In this document: piece by piece, positions 1 through 8,646 of the stretch
Layout of the letters: each line of letters starts with the position of its first letter
Position numbering within the stretch: position 1 is the stretch's first letter
Assembly: GCF_024206495.1 (NCBI RefSeq)
Contig: NZ_JAMBPQ010000048.1
Coordinates: 1-49,736 of the forward strand
Direction: 5' to 3'
Source: Paraburkholderia sp. CNPSo 3272
GTDB taxonomy: Bacteria > Pseudomonadota > Gammaproteobacteria > Burkholderiales > Burkholderiaceae
Length of the DNA stretch: 49,736 bases
The notes under the pieces: generated by a model
The model's database searches: none
What the model saw: only the letters and a program-made list of their open reading frames with translations
Told to the model about the DNA's origin: nothing
Position numbers and translations under genes: made by a program

Positions 1-159
1 GAATTTACACAGGCCGACATCGAGCAGGTGATCGTCGACCTGGCCGGGCAAAAGCAGCCTTCGCAGGCCCAGCGCAAACCAGGTCATCGATCAGCAGGCG
101 TTAATGGAACAGGGGCGAATGCCCTGCCCGTTCATGATCCGATCTTCGACACTGCGTGA
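1..159 (+). CDS. 3' fragment of an unrecognised ORF, cut by the window edge
   Basis: An open frame runs in from the left edge and ends at a TGA at 157-159, giving 52 residues with no internal stop. I do not recognise the protein. It lies next to repeats and a transposase remnant, so it may be the tail of a mobile-element gene, but nothing in the residues proves this. It could also be non-coding. Confidence 0.2.
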   Translation, partial: EFTQADIEQVIVDLAGQKQPSQAQRKPGHRSAGVNGTGANALPVHDPIFDTA

Positions 160-196
160 GCTGCAACCCGTGAAAGACAAAACCTGAACCCCGCAA

Positions 197-237
197 AAGC
201 GGACACTTGAACTTGGCCGGGAAGCGGACATCTGAAA
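197..237. repeat. Two imperfect direct repeats, possible insertion-sequence end
   Basis: The 16-base strings AAGCGGACACTTGAAC (197-212) and AAGCGGACATCTGAAA (222-237) recur with a 25-base period. Repeated short boxes of this kind occur at the ends of some insertion sequences, for example the IS21 family, where the transposase binds several times. No matching second end is visible because the window starts here. The link to an insertion sequence is inference. Confidence 0.35.
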
Positions 238-277
238 ATGGCTTTGACATATATTGTTCGCAAACATTCGTATCCGA

Positions 278-301
278 CGCATCACCGCATCACCGCATCA
301 C
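278..301. repeat. Three tandem copies of CGCATCAC
   Basis: Three perfect 8-base units lie head to tail between the direct repeats and the IS110 remnant. They look like slipped-strand expansion in non-coding debris. Confidence 0.6.
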
Positions 302-311
302 CACAATCACC

Positions 312-488
312 TTCAACGCCTGCGTGCTGGACGCCTGTGGCAGCGCCCATCACTGGGCCCGGGTCCTGGCGCGGCTTGGGCACGACGTGCGGCTCATCGC
401 TGCCCAGTTCGTGCGGCCGTTCGTGAGGTCGAACGAGAATGGCGCGGCCGACGCTGCGGCGATCTGGGAAGCCGCCCAGCGTCCGGGC
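312..488 (+). pseudogene. IS110-family transposase remnant
   Basis: About 59 residues match the N-terminal DEDD domain of IS110/IS1111 transposases: a DACGSAHHWARVL stretch, then LGHDVRLIAAQFVRPFV, then a segment ending IWEAAQRPG. The family normally reads SNKNDAADA at the metal-binding site; here it reads SNENGAADA, so the first aspartate is a glycine. After IWEAAQRPG the similarity stops, and the upstream start and the whole C-terminal domain are missing. The element is dead. It shows that this edge of the window has been a landing site for mobile DNA. Confidence 0.75.
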
Positions 489-655
489 ATCTCAGGCTTG
501 CCTTTGGGCGGTCCAACCTGTCTTGCCGTCACTCAGTACACCTATGCAACGGTGAATGGGGTTACTCTCTTTAAAGCGCGATCAACCATATAAGAAATGT
601 CGTGTTTCCAACCGCCCCGCGCCGGCCCCGAAACCTGACCGGCGCGCGCGCCGAC

Positions 656-1435
656 TCACTGCCCCTGTTGCTGAGCGGCCTGCTCGATCAGCGCGGCGAC
701 TTCCTTCGGATGCGACTCGTACACCGAATGGCTGGCGCCGTCGATTTCCACCGTCTGAGCGTGTGCGCGCTTCGCGTACATGCGTTCGAGGTCCGGGTTG
801 ATGATCTTGTCCGACTTCGCGACCAGATAAAACGTAGGCTTGATCTTCCATGCCGGATCCGGGATCTGCGATGCGAATACACCTGCCGCGGTCGGCATTT
901 GCTCATGGGCCTCGAATTCAGCCTGCGCGATCGGAAGGTCGGCGGCGAAATCGCGAGGATAGTCGGCGGGATTCAGGTACAGATAGTCGTCGGCTGTCTT
1001 CACGATGTCCTCATGGGGCGTCGCATTCGGATAGCGCTTGCCATTCGAGACTTCGGTTTCGCCGACATCGAGCGCGTGAGCGGCAATGTAGACGAGTGAC
1101 TTCACGTGTTCGTCGTTGCCCGCCTCCGTGATGATCGCGCCGCCGTAACTATGGCCGACGAGCACGCACGGGCCATCCAGGCTATCGATAACGCGCTTCG
1201 TAGCCGTCACGTCGTCCTTGAATGACGTCAGCGGTTCTTGCACGAGCGTCACGTTGTAGCCGTCCTTCGTGAGAATGTCGTAGACCGGACGCCATCCGGC
1301 GCCGCCCACGAACGCGCCATGCACGAGGACGACGTTCTTGATGGGCGCGGCCTGCGCTGTCGTAGCGGCGCCGGCAATCAGGCAAAGGGCCGCTGCTGCG
1401 TGGGCAACGGTAGAACGGAAGGAAGGGAAAGACAT
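656..1435 (-). CDS. Secreted alpha/beta hydrolase
   Basis: This 259-residue protein starts with a cleavable signal peptide (hydrophobic to about residue 23, then TAQAA), so it should act in the periplasm. After it come VLVHGAF (37-43, oxyanion-hole region) and the nucleophile elbow GHSYGG with Ser96. Asp209 and His236 complete a plausible triad. It resembles the small esterase-like hydrolases with a plant-esterase-type fold; the substrate is unknown. The ATG at 1435 follows AGGAG by a good distance. Its promoter carries the same box as the two-component system at 7240-9320, which suggests that system controls it. Confidence 0.85.
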   Translation of the reverse strand: MSFPSFRSTVAHAAAALCLIAGAATTAQAAPIKNVVLVHGAFVGGAGWRPVYDILTKDGYNVTLVQEPLTSFKDDVTATKRVIDSLDGPCVLVGHSYGGAIITEAGNDEHVKSLVYIAAHALDVGETEVSNGKRYPNATPHEDIVKTADDYLYLNPADYPRDFAADLPIAQAEFEAHEQMPTAAGVFASQIPDPAWKIKPTFYLVAKSDKIINPDLERMYAKRAHAQTVEIDGASHSVYESHPKEVAALIEQAAQQQGQ

Positions 1436-1486
1436 GGCAGCTCCTAGGAATGACGCGATGTGAACGAATCGATTGACAACACGGCC

Positions 1487-1530
1487 AGTCTAAAAAGCCG
1501 CCTCGAACGGGAGGGTTACCCAGTCATTAC
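1487..1530 (-). promoter_or_regulatory. Leftward regulated promoter of the alpha/beta hydrolase
   Basis: Read on the minus strand, the box GTAATGACTGGGTAACC runs from 1530 to 1514 and a TAGACT -10 hexamer from 1492 to 1487. From the first base of the box to the first base of the hexamer is 38 bases. GTAA recurs 11 bases apart inside the box, as expected for an OmpR-type dimer, and a T-rich tract precedes it. The same arrangement occurs at three other promoters in this window. The predicted start of transcription is near 1480, about 45 bases before the ATG. Confidence 0.65.
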
Positions 1531-1593
1531 GAAAAAATGACGTGCCCGCGCCGGGGCATCGAATCAAAGGGACGGATGATTCGTTATTTTCTT

Positions 1594-1637
1594 GTAATGA
1601 CTGGGTAACCTTGGCGACCGGAGCGCCTACCTACACT
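1594..1637 (+). promoter_or_regulatory. Rightward regulated promoter of the DUF4148 gene
   Basis: The box GTAATGACTGGGTAACC (1594-1610) is a perfect inverted copy of the one at 1514-1530. A TACACT -10 hexamer at 1632-1637 starts 38 bases after the box begins. A TTTTCTT tract precedes the box. Transcription should start near 1644, leaving a leader of about 136 bases. Confidence 0.65.
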
Positions 1638-1779
1638 GCAACCACGCAGTAACGCCTTGCCTCGCTTAGCCATGTTTCAAGTCGCTCGTTCCTAAGCCTG
1701 TCTTCGCGTCCATGCACAGTCGATGCTGCGGCTTTCCTTCCCGACTCATCCGCTCTGCGGATATATAGGAGTATTGATC

Positions 1780-2133
1780 ATGTCCAGGCTTCTTCTCAGC
1801 ATTCTCGTCGCGGCTTCTGCGGTCGCCGTCCCGGCATATAGCTTCGCGCAGTCCACTCAACCCCTGACGCGCGCCGAAGTGCGCGCGGATCTCGTGCGCG
1901 TCGAGCAGGCCGGATACAGCCCGGGCCGCGGCGACGACATCGACTATCCGGCTGACATTCAGGCAGCCGAGGCCAAGGTCGCAGCGGCACAATACGTGCA
2001 AGCTTCGGCGCAACACGATATGGGTGGGGTATCGATGGCGGGCAGCTCGGCCGCGGGTTCTCGTTCGCATACGCCCGCACCGACCACGTGTGTTGGCCCG
2101 GCCAGCTTCTGCATGACGTATTTCGGCAGCTGA
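1780..2133 (+). CDS. DUF4148-type small secreted protein
   Basis: The 117-residue product has a signal peptide (about residues 1-23, ending YSFAQ) followed by the LTRAEVRADLVRVEQAGY segment seen in DUF4148 proteins, which are abundant in Burkholderia and have no established role. The mature part is short, rich in Ala and Ser, with two Cys near the C-terminus that could pair in the periplasm. The ATG at 1780 is preferred over one at 1723 because AGGAG lies just upstream and the signal peptide then begins properly. It is divergent from the hydrolase and shares its regulatory box. Confidence 0.85.
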   Translation: MSRLLLSILVAASAVAVPAYSFAQSTQPLTRAEVRADLVRVEQAGYSPGRGDDIDYPADIQAAEAKVAAAQYVQASAQHDMGGVSMAGSSAAGSRSHTPAPTTCVGPASFCMTYFGS

Positions 2134-2163
2134 ACCCCGGCGCAGCGTATTTAGTGGCCCTAC

Positions 2164-3747
2164 CTACTGAGACGGCTCGCCTTCCATGGACGGCGAGCCG
2201 ATCTCGCCCGTTGCAAGCGCGAGCGTTGCAGCGGCGGACAGCGCGGCGCTGTAGCTGTCGGCATACGCGTTCTGCGCGGCGAGCAGCTGATTCTGCGTGA
2301 GGAGCGCATCGGTGATGGTGCCGACGCCGTGCCGGTACGCGGCGAACGCAGCATCGTAAGTCGTCTGCGCCGCTTCGACCAGTGCCTTCGCGGCGTCGTT
2401 CGAGGCGAGGCTCGTGGAAAGCCCGTTCTGCGCCGCAACGACCTGCCGGACGGCTTCCTGCCTCGTATGGGTCAATTGCGCGGACGCACTGTCCGCATCG
2501 TTGCGCGCCTGCATCAGCACGGCGGAACGCAGGCCGCCGTCGTACAGGGGAATCGTCACACCGAGGAAGATGCTGCCGCTGCGGCGGCTGCCGTTCAGAT
2601 TCACCGTCGCCGCCTGATCGCCGACCGGGGGAATCGCCGTGATCGACGTCGTGCCGGTGCCGTACGCGGCCGCGGCGGAGAGGAATATCTTCGGCATGAA
2701 GGCGGATTCAGCCGCGCGGATCCTCGCCTGGTTGGCCTGTTCCAGCGCATAGGCGCCCTGCACGTCCGGCCGCCGCGCAATCGCATCGGCCACGATTTCA
2801 TCGACGCTCTGGTGCAGCGCCGGCGTGAGCATACGCGCCGGCAACGGGGCAATCAGCGGTTTCGACAACGGCGAAATGCCGAGCGCGGAGACGAGGCTCA
2901 GATAGCTGTCGCTCAACGCGCCGTCCGCCTGCACCTTCAGGAGATTGGCCTGGGCGCGGTTCTGCGTGGCCTGCGCGACCTCGACCACGGTGCCCACGCC
3001 CTGCTTTCGCCGTGCGTGCGCGGCGCTGAGAATGCCGTCCGCGTTGTCGAGCGCCTGCTGCGCAGTATGCTCTCTCGCGCTCGCGGCTGCGTACGTGTAG
3101 TACGCGATGCTCACGTCATGGATCACGTGCTGGTGAACGGACGTGAAGGCGACGTTGGCCGCCACGGAAAGCTGTTTGGCCGCATCGACGCGCGCACGGC
3201 GGCCGCCGAAGTCGAATAACAGCCATTGCAGCGAGAGCACCGAAACCGTGCCGTGAATATTCGAGTTGGTCGATGTGGTGCCGAGCAGCGGCGTCGATGC
3301 CGCGCCGCTCGCCGCCTGGTATCCGCCCATGGCGGTGGCGGTGAGCTGCGGCAAGTAGGCGGTCTTCGCGATGCCCGCTGCGAGCGCCGCATTGCGCGCG
3401 TCGTTCCAGGCGATTCGCGTGAGCGGGTTCGTCGACTCTGCGAGATCGATCAACTCGGGCAGCGTGTACGCGTGGTTCGCATCGAGCGTCGCCGCGGGCT
3501 CGATCGAAGCGAGCGCGGCGCTGCGCGGCAGCATGTAGCCCGCCTGCGTCGCGTCGCTGGCGCTGTGCGGCGGCCCGGGCACGATGTTGCCGCCGGCGTC
3601 GGTCTGCGGCTGCCAGGGACGGTCCGGCGCGGCAGGCGCGAGTTCGATCGACGACGTCGCACATCCCTCGAATCCCGAGATAGCCAATGCGGCAGCCAGC
3701 GCGGCGGCCAGGACGATGAGCCGGGGCGTCGGTTCAGTGGCGCGCAT
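2164..3747 (-). CDS. NodT-type outer membrane efflux protein (TolC family)
   Basis: 527 residues. A hydrophobic N-terminus leads to Cys29 (context FEGCATSS), an imperfect lipobox, so it may be lipid-anchored in the outer membrane. Two long helical TolC repeats follow, typical of factors that form the exit channel of tripartite pumps. The start at 3747 overlaps the end of the FUSC gene by 14 bases, so it is the last gene of a ytcA-hlyD-fusC-nodT operon. The frame stays open upstream to 4029, but that stretch lies inside the FUSC gene. The exported substrate is not evident; related sets move aromatic acids or drugs. Confidence 0.9.
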   Translation of the reverse strand: MRATEPTPRLIVLAAALAAALAISGFEGCATSSIELAPAAPDRPWQPQTDAGGNIVPGPPHSASDATQAGYMLPRSAALASIEPAATLDANHAYTLPELIDLAESTNPLTRIAWNDARNAALAAGIAKTAYLPQLTATAMGGYQAASGAASTPLLGTTSTNSNIHGTVSVLSLQWLLFDFGGRRARVDAAKQLSVAANVAFTSVHQHVIHDVSIAYYTYAAASAREHTAQQALDNADGILSAAHARRKQGVGTVVEVAQATQNRAQANLLKVQADGALSDSYLSLVSALGISPLSKPLIAPLPARMLTPALHQSVDEIVADAIARRPDVQGAYALEQANQARIRAAESAFMPKIFLSAAAAYGTGTTSITAIPPVGDQAATVNLNGSRRSGSIFLGVTIPLYDGGLRSAVLMQARNDADSASAQLTHTRQEAVRQVVAAQNGLSTSLASNDAAKALVEAAQTTYDAAFAAYRHGVGTITDALLTQNQLLAAQNAYADSYSAALSAAATLALATGEIGSPSMEGEPSQ

Positions 3748-5770
3748 CGGTCGTCGTCTCCGTGGCCGAAGCTGGGCGCGTGATCTCGGCGATCTGTCCG
3801 AACCGCCTGACGATGACGTTCTGGAGCGCATCGAGTGCGGGGTCGGCCGTGTGGTCCCCCGCGGCCTCGGCGCTGGGCTTGAGCGTGTCCGCGGCATGTT
3901 GTGCGGCTTGCACGGGCGCGTCGTCGCCGGCAGCGAGGCGCTGGGCAATCTCTCCCAGCCGCGCCGCGCCCGCGCGCCCGGCCGCGAGGACGAGCGGCGC
4001 CTCCAGCGCCTCGAGTTCCGCAAGCGCACGCCGCCGGCTCGCCACCCATTCCGGCTCGGGGCGCACCCACGAAGGCTCGTAGTGAATCAGGCCGATATCC
4101 TGGCGCAGTCCGCCGTATTGGGCGAGCGCGCCTGCCGCGAGCGCGCTGCGCGTGCGGGCGTCCGCCGCGCGCGCGATGCGGCTCCACTGTGCAACGAGCG
4201 ACTTGAACGTCGCGTCGATCCGGCTGGCGATGCTCACGGGCCAGACGCGCGTGAAGACCAGATAGACCACGACGTTGCCGATCAGGATGCCGATCACGCG
4301 GTCGCGTGCGAGCGTCAGGTCGAACGCGGGCGCCGCGCCCTGGATCACGCACAGGAAGAAGGCGAACGCGATCTGCATGCCCGCGTAGGCGATCCGAGCG
4401 GAACCCATCGCCACCCACGCGGCCAGCCACGCACCCGCGAACACCAGCGCCATCAATTCGCCCACCGAGGTCAAGCGCGGCGTGACGAACACGATCGCCG
4501 CCGTGCCGAGCAGCGCGCCGACGAGACAGCCCGCAATGCGCAGGGTCAGCTTCTCGACGGTTTCGGCCGTGGTGCTGAGCGACACCATATAACAGGTGAT
4601 GAAGCACGTATGAATGCCAGGCCAGTCGAGCTGCTGGTACAGCACGTAGCAGAACATCGCCGCCGCCGTGGTCTTCAGCGCGTAACGGACATGATCGGGA
4701 TTCGAGAAGGCATCGGCATCGAAAAAGCCGCTGCGTCCGGCGGGCTCGGCGGCTTTTTCCGGAGCGGCAACCGGCGCGGCGGCGCCCTGCGCGGGCGGCA
4801 CCGCGAAGCCCTCCAGCGCGGCACGCAGGTCGGCGAGCACGAGCGCCGGTAGCACGGCTCCCTCGGGCAGCTCGGGCGCTGCGAGCGTGACATCCACTGG
4901 ATAGCCGCCCGCCTCCAGCATCGCGGCCATCTGCGTCATCGTTTCGGCGAGTTGCGCCGCGCAGGCGTCGGGCAGGCGCGCGCCGGGCTCGCTCGCCGCG
5001 AAATCCGTCGCGATCAGGACCGCCGTGGTGGACGCCGCCGCCTGGCGCAGCGCCGCGCCGTCGGCCGGCGTCAAAGTGCCTTCGAGCTTCGAGAGCTTCA
5101 GCCACGTGAGGATCTGACGATCGCCCTCCCGCATGCACGCGTCGAATGCGGCCCGCTCCTCGTCGGTCGCCGTGCCGGTCACGCGGCGCGCAGCGAGCCT
5201 CAGGCGCCGCGCAAGCTGCGCGGTGGCGAGCCGGCGCGGCGACGGTGCGATCACGAGGTTCACGGCAATCGCCACGCCAATCGGAATCGCGACCATCAGC
5301 CATGCGTACATCAGGCCGCGCGTCGCCGCTTCGCCAAGCGGCGCGAGGCCGAGTTCGTCGAGCCCGAAGCCGACGATCATCGCCAGGATCGCGCCGATCG
5401 GCCGAAGCTTGCTTGCCGACGTGGCGAATAGCAGTCCGAACGACAGGAGAGCGATGCTCGCCACCCGCAGCGGCGGCTGGTCGATCGTGAAGATCGCGAA
5501 GATCATGACGATGCCGATGATCACGGTCACGAGCAGCATCAAGGCGATCGACATGACCACGCTCGTCATGCGGTCGGGCCGGTTCAGGAAGAACACGATA
5601 TACGCGCCAGTCGCGGCATCGGGCGTGCCGTAGCCGGCCGTCACGAGCACCGTGAGAGCACAGATCAGCGCAATGCGTGTGACGATCGCGGCGCGACCCG
5701 GAAACGGCGCAAGCAGCTTCGCGATTTCCCGCGGACCGGGCCTTCTGATATCACCGGCAAGACTGGCCAT
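3734..5770 (-). CDS. FUSC-family inner membrane transporter (AaeB-like)
   Basis: 678 residues with two halves, each a block of about five to six membrane helices followed by a cytosolic helical part, as in AaeB and fusaric acid resistance proteins. The first block spans roughly residues 25-180 and the second roughly 360-510. It is the energised inner membrane component of the pump. I chose the ATG at 5770 (MASLAGD) rather than 5791 because GAGG lies about 8 bases upstream; either start overlaps the end of the HlyD gene. Substrate unknown; AaeB homologues export hydroxylated aromatic acids. Confidence 0.88.
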   Translation of the reverse strand: MASLAGDIRRPGPREIAKLLAPFPGRAAIVTRIALICALTVLVTAGYGTPDAATGAYIVFFLNRPDRMTSVVMSIALMLLVTVIIGIVMIFAIFTIDQPPLRVASIALLSFGLLFATSASKLRPIGAILAMIVGFGLDELGLAPLGEAATRGLMYAWLMVAIPIGVAIAVNLVIAPSPRRLATAQLARRLRLAARRVTGTATDEERAAFDACMREGDRQILTWLKLSKLEGTLTPADGAALRQAAASTTAVLIATDFAASEPGARLPDACAAQLAETMTQMAAMLEAGGYPVDVTLAAPELPEGAVLPALVLADLRAALEGFAVPPAQGAAAPVAAPEKAAEPAGRSGFFDADAFSNPDHVRYALKTTAAAMFCYVLYQQLDWPGIHTCFITCYMVSLSTTAETVEKLTLRIAGCLVGALLGTAAIVFVTPRLTSVGELMALVFAGAWLAAWVAMGSARIAYAGMQIAFAFFLCVIQGAAPAFDLTLARDRVIGILIGNVVVYLVFTRVWPVSIASRIDATFKSLVAQWSRIARAADARTRSALAAGALAQYGGLRQDIGLIHYEPSWVRPEPEWVASRRRALAELEALEAPLVLAAGRAGAARLGEIAQRLAAGDDAPVQAAQHAADTLKPSAEAAGDHTADPALDALQNVIVRRFGQIAEITRPASATETTTDARH

Positions 5771-6803
5771 GCCGGACCTCGACGATCGCACTGGCGCCGA
5801 TGCGCACCAGTCTGTTGACTGGCGCGTCGATGCGCACGCGAACCGGGAAGCGTTGCGCCACGCGCACCCAGTTCACCGACTGCTGCACGTAAGGCAGGCT
5901 GCGCGGCAGGTTCACGCGGTCCGTGTCCATGATGCCGGCGCCGATGCCGATCACCTTGCCGCTCATCGGCTGTCTGCGGTCGATCATCGAGTACACGGTG
6001 GCGCAGTCGCCCACCTCGATGGCGCCGAGCGCCGTCTCGCGAAAGTTCGCCACGGCAAACCATTCGCCCGAGTGAACCAGTGTGAAGATGGACTGGTTCG
6101 GCGCGACGGTCTCGCCCGCGAGGATCGTCAGTCCCGTCACGTAGCCGTCGAACGGCGCGCGCACAACCGTGTCGTCGAGGCCGCGCTGCGCGATGGCCAG
6201 CGCGGCCTCGCGTGCATGCAGTGCCGCAATTGCATCGGTGTCGTCGCCTACCGTCTGCGCGGATGAATGCTGCTGCACCTTCGCCTGCGCGAGGGAGACG
6301 CTCGCGTCGCGCTGCGCCACGACCGCCTGGTCGAGCTGCTGCGCGGACACATAGCCTTGCGCCTCGAGCGGCCGCAGGCGCTCGACGCTGCGCGTCGCGA
6401 GGTCGTAGTTGTGCGTCGCACGACGTGTCTGGTCGGCCGCGATCGTCGCGTTCGAGGTCTCGCCGATCAGCGTGCGCCGGCGCGTGGCGAGCGAGGCGCG
6501 CGCCAGTTCGACTTCGGCCTGCGCCTGCGCGACCGCGAGCCGGTACGGCACCGGATCGATTTCGAACAGCACGTCGCCCTTGGCGACATGCTGGTTCTCC
6601 TCAACGGGAACACGTATGATGCGGCCGCCCACTGGGGAGGCGACGTGGACGACGTCCGCGTCGATGGACGCGTCGTCGGTGGACGGATAGCGCGACGAGC
6701 GGTCGTACGCGTACCAGAGCGCCGCGGCGCCGAGCAGGACGATCACGACGGCGATCGCGCGGCCCTTCCATGCACGTCGAGGATTCTGGCCGGCCATTTT
6801 CAT
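5751..6803 (-). CDS. HlyD-family periplasmic adaptor (EmrA/AaeA-like)
   Basis: 350 residues. One membrane anchor at about 14-33 is followed by a lipoyl half-motif (VHVASPVGGRIIRVPV), an alpha-helical hairpin from about 85 to 190, the second lipoyl half (APFDGYVTGL) and a beta-barrel region. It bridges the FUSC transporter and the outer membrane channel. The ATG at 6803 overlaps nothing but sits directly after the stop of the YtcA gene (6805-6807), so translation is likely coupled. A second ATG at 6797 is possible. Confidence 0.9.
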   Translation of the reverse strand: MKMAGQNPRRAWKGRAIAVVIVLLGAAALWYAYDRSSRYPSTDDASIDADVVHVASPVGGRIIRVPVEENQHVAKGDVLFEIDPVPYRLAVAQAQAEVELARASLATRRRTLIGETSNATIAADQTRRATHNYDLATRSVERLRPLEAQGYVSAQQLDQAVVAQRDASVSLAQAKVQQHSSAQTVGDDTDAIAALHAREAALAIAQRGLDDTVVRAPFDGYVTGLTILAGETVAPNQSIFTLVHSGEWFAVANFRETALGAIEVGDCATVYSMIDRRQPMSGKVIGIGAGIMDTDRVNLPRSLPYVQQSVNWVRVAQRFPVRVRIDAPVNRLVRIGASAIVEVRHGQSCR

Positions 6804-6804
6804 G

Positions 6805-7092
6805 TCAGAGCTGCCCCGTTCCCCACAGCCAGACGAGCACCCCGGCAACGATGCCGATCGCGGTGCAGACGGAAAGCTGGTACGGCACCACGCGAACCCA
6901 GCCGGTCGAGATGAACACGCGATGCGCGACGAGCGCGCCCGCGATGCCGATCACGGCGCTCACGAGCCAGTACGGAAAGTACGCACCGAATAGCGACCAG
7001 GACGGCGCACCGCGGGCCGCGCAACCCGCAAGCGGCATGAAAGCCAGCAATGAACAAACGACAGCGAGTGTGGGCCATGTACGTTGTTTCAT
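6805..7092 (-). CDS. YtcA-family small membrane lipoprotein
   Basis: 95 residues. The lipobox LAGC with Cys24 ends a signal peptide, and two membrane helices follow (about 34-50 and 70-91). Proteins of this type are regularly found ahead of HlyD and FUSC genes, so it is read as an accessory subunit of the pump. It is the first gene of the efflux operon and starts 147 bases downstream of the sensor kinase stop codon on the same strand. It may be co-transcribed with the two-component system; I found no convincing own promoter. Confidence 0.8.
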   Translation of the reverse strand: MKQRTWPTLAVVCSLLAFMPLAGCAARGAPSWSLFGAYFPYWLVSAVIGIAGALVAHRVFISTGWVRVVPYQLSVCTAIGIVAGVLVWLWGTGQL

Positions 7093-7239
7093 CGCGTCTT
7101 CTACGCTTCATGACTGGAATAAACGCTGAATTCCACTCGTACGAACAACCCATGCGCGCACCGATGGGTTACCGTCCCGCATTCCAATTCAAGGCAATCC
7201 ATCATAGCGCGGTTTGCCGCACCGCCGCCCCTGGGGCGC

Positions 7240-8646
7240 CTACTGGGTGCGCCGCTCGCGCTGCCGCGGAAACACGAGCGTAAAGCGCGTCACGCCGTTG
7301 CTGCTCGATGCGTGCCACGAGCCGCCATGCAGCAACATGATGCTGCGCACGATCGAAAGCCCTAGCCCGCTGGACTCCGACGAGCGGTGCCGTGACGGAT
7401 CGGCCCGATAGAATCGATCGAAGATCCGCTCGAGATGATGCGGCTCGATTGTCGGTCCGCGATTCTCGACATGGAGTGTCGTGGCCTCGGGGCCTTGCTG
7501 CGCCACGGTCGAGATGGCCGTCCCCGGCTGCGCGTACCGCAGAGCATTCGCAAGCAGATTGCCCAACGCCCTGCGCAGCAGATCCGGGTCCGCGCATACG
7601 TGACCCTCGCCGTGCCATTCGAGGCTCACGTTGCGGTCCTCCGCTAGACCTTCGAAGTACTCCTGCATGCGCTCGAACTCGACGGCGAGCGGCAAGTCCT
7701 TGCGCTCGATGGCGTTATCCGCCTGCTCGGTACGCGCGAGAAATAGCATGTTGTCGATCATCTTCGACAGGCGTTGCAGCTCCTCGTAATTCGAGCCGAG
7801 AAGCCGCTGGTAATACGCGATGTCGCGCGTCTGGCTCAAGCCGACTTCGGTCTGTCCGAGCAGATTGCCAATGGGTGTGCGCAGGTCATGCGCCATGTCG
7901 GCCGACACCTGTTTCAACTGGGTGAAGCCGCGCTCGAGCCGATCGAGCATGCCGTTGAACGCCGCGATCAGTGCGTCGAGCTCGGGCGGCGCGGCGCGCT
8001 GCTCGATGCGAGTCGAAAGCGTGCTGATGCCGATGGCCCCGGTTTGCGCCGCGAGAACACGCAACGGCTGCATGTTGCGGCGCGCGAGGACGAAAGCGAG
8101 CAAGGCGACGATAGTCGCGCCAGCGGAGGCGAACAGCAGTATCTGATTGCGGTATGCCCGCAGCAATTGCGTGCGCTCGGTCAGCAAGCGGCCTGAAATG
8201 ATCTGCAGATTCTGTTTCCCGGCGACGTCGTGCGCCGCGGCGGCGACGTAGATGAACGGCGTCCCATCCGCCGAAACCGTATGCTGGACCGCGCCGAGCG
8301 TGAGTGGCGCGTCCACCGGCACGGGCTTCATGTCCGGCACCGCCCTGTGACCGGGATTCACCGTAATGAGCGGCGCTTCACCGGGAAACCCCACGATCAG
8401 CAATGATTCCGTATTGCCGAGCATGTTCGCGAACAGATGGGGCTTGTCGCGTATCAACTCACGCACGTCGACATCGTTCATCAGCGTGCGAAGCTGGTCC
8501 ACCCGCGTCACCAGCGCCGCATCGTCGCGCACCGTCAGTTGCCGCTCCAGGCCGCGATACAGCAAGGTGCCGAGCAACGCCATCGCGGTAAATACGATGA
8601 GTGCATACAATACAGCAAGGCGCGTGGTGAGCGAAAGCCGCTTCAT
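7240..8646 (-). CDS. Heavy-metal-type sensor histidine kinase
   Basis: 468 residues. Two membrane helices (about 10-32 and 167-188) flank a periplasmic sensor domain of about 135 residues. HAMP, the phosphoacceptor box with His253 (MAHDLRTPIG) and an HATPase_c domain with complete N, G1 and G2 boxes follow. The layout is that of CusS/CopS/IrlS kinases, although metal sensing is not proven. The ATG shares ATGA with the stop of the response regulator, so the two are co-translated. The frame remains open upstream, but that is the regulator gene read in another frame. Confidence 0.92.
   Translation of the reverse strand: MKRLSLTTRLAVLYALIVFTAMALLGTLLYRGLERQLTVRDDAALVTRVDQLRTLMNDVDVRELIRDKPHLFANMLGNTESLLIVGFPGEAPLITVNPGHRAVPDMKPVPVDAPLTLGAVQHTVSADGTPFIYVAAAAHDVAGKQNLQIISGRLLTERTQLLRAYRNQILLFASAGATIVALLAFVLARRNMQPLRVLAAQTGAIGISTLSTRIEQRAAPPELDALIAAFNGMLDRLERGFTQLKQVSADMAHDLRTPIGNLLGQTEVGLSQTRDIAYYQRLLGSNYEELQRLSKMIDNMLFLARTEQADNAIERKDLPLAVEFERMQEYFEGLAEDRNVSLEWHGEGHVCADPDLLRRALGNLLANALRYAQPGTAISTVAQQGPEATTLHVENRGPTIEPHHLERIFDRFYRADPSRHRSSESSGLGLSIVRSIMLLHGGSWHASSSNGVTRFTLVFPRQRERRTQ

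Noticed and set aside
7167..7185. GGTTACC...CATTCC upstream of the efflux operon, resembling the regulon box
   Set aside because: The two halves are 13 rather than 11 bases apart and no TAnACT hexamer lies 36-40 bases on, so it fails the rule met by the four real boxes.
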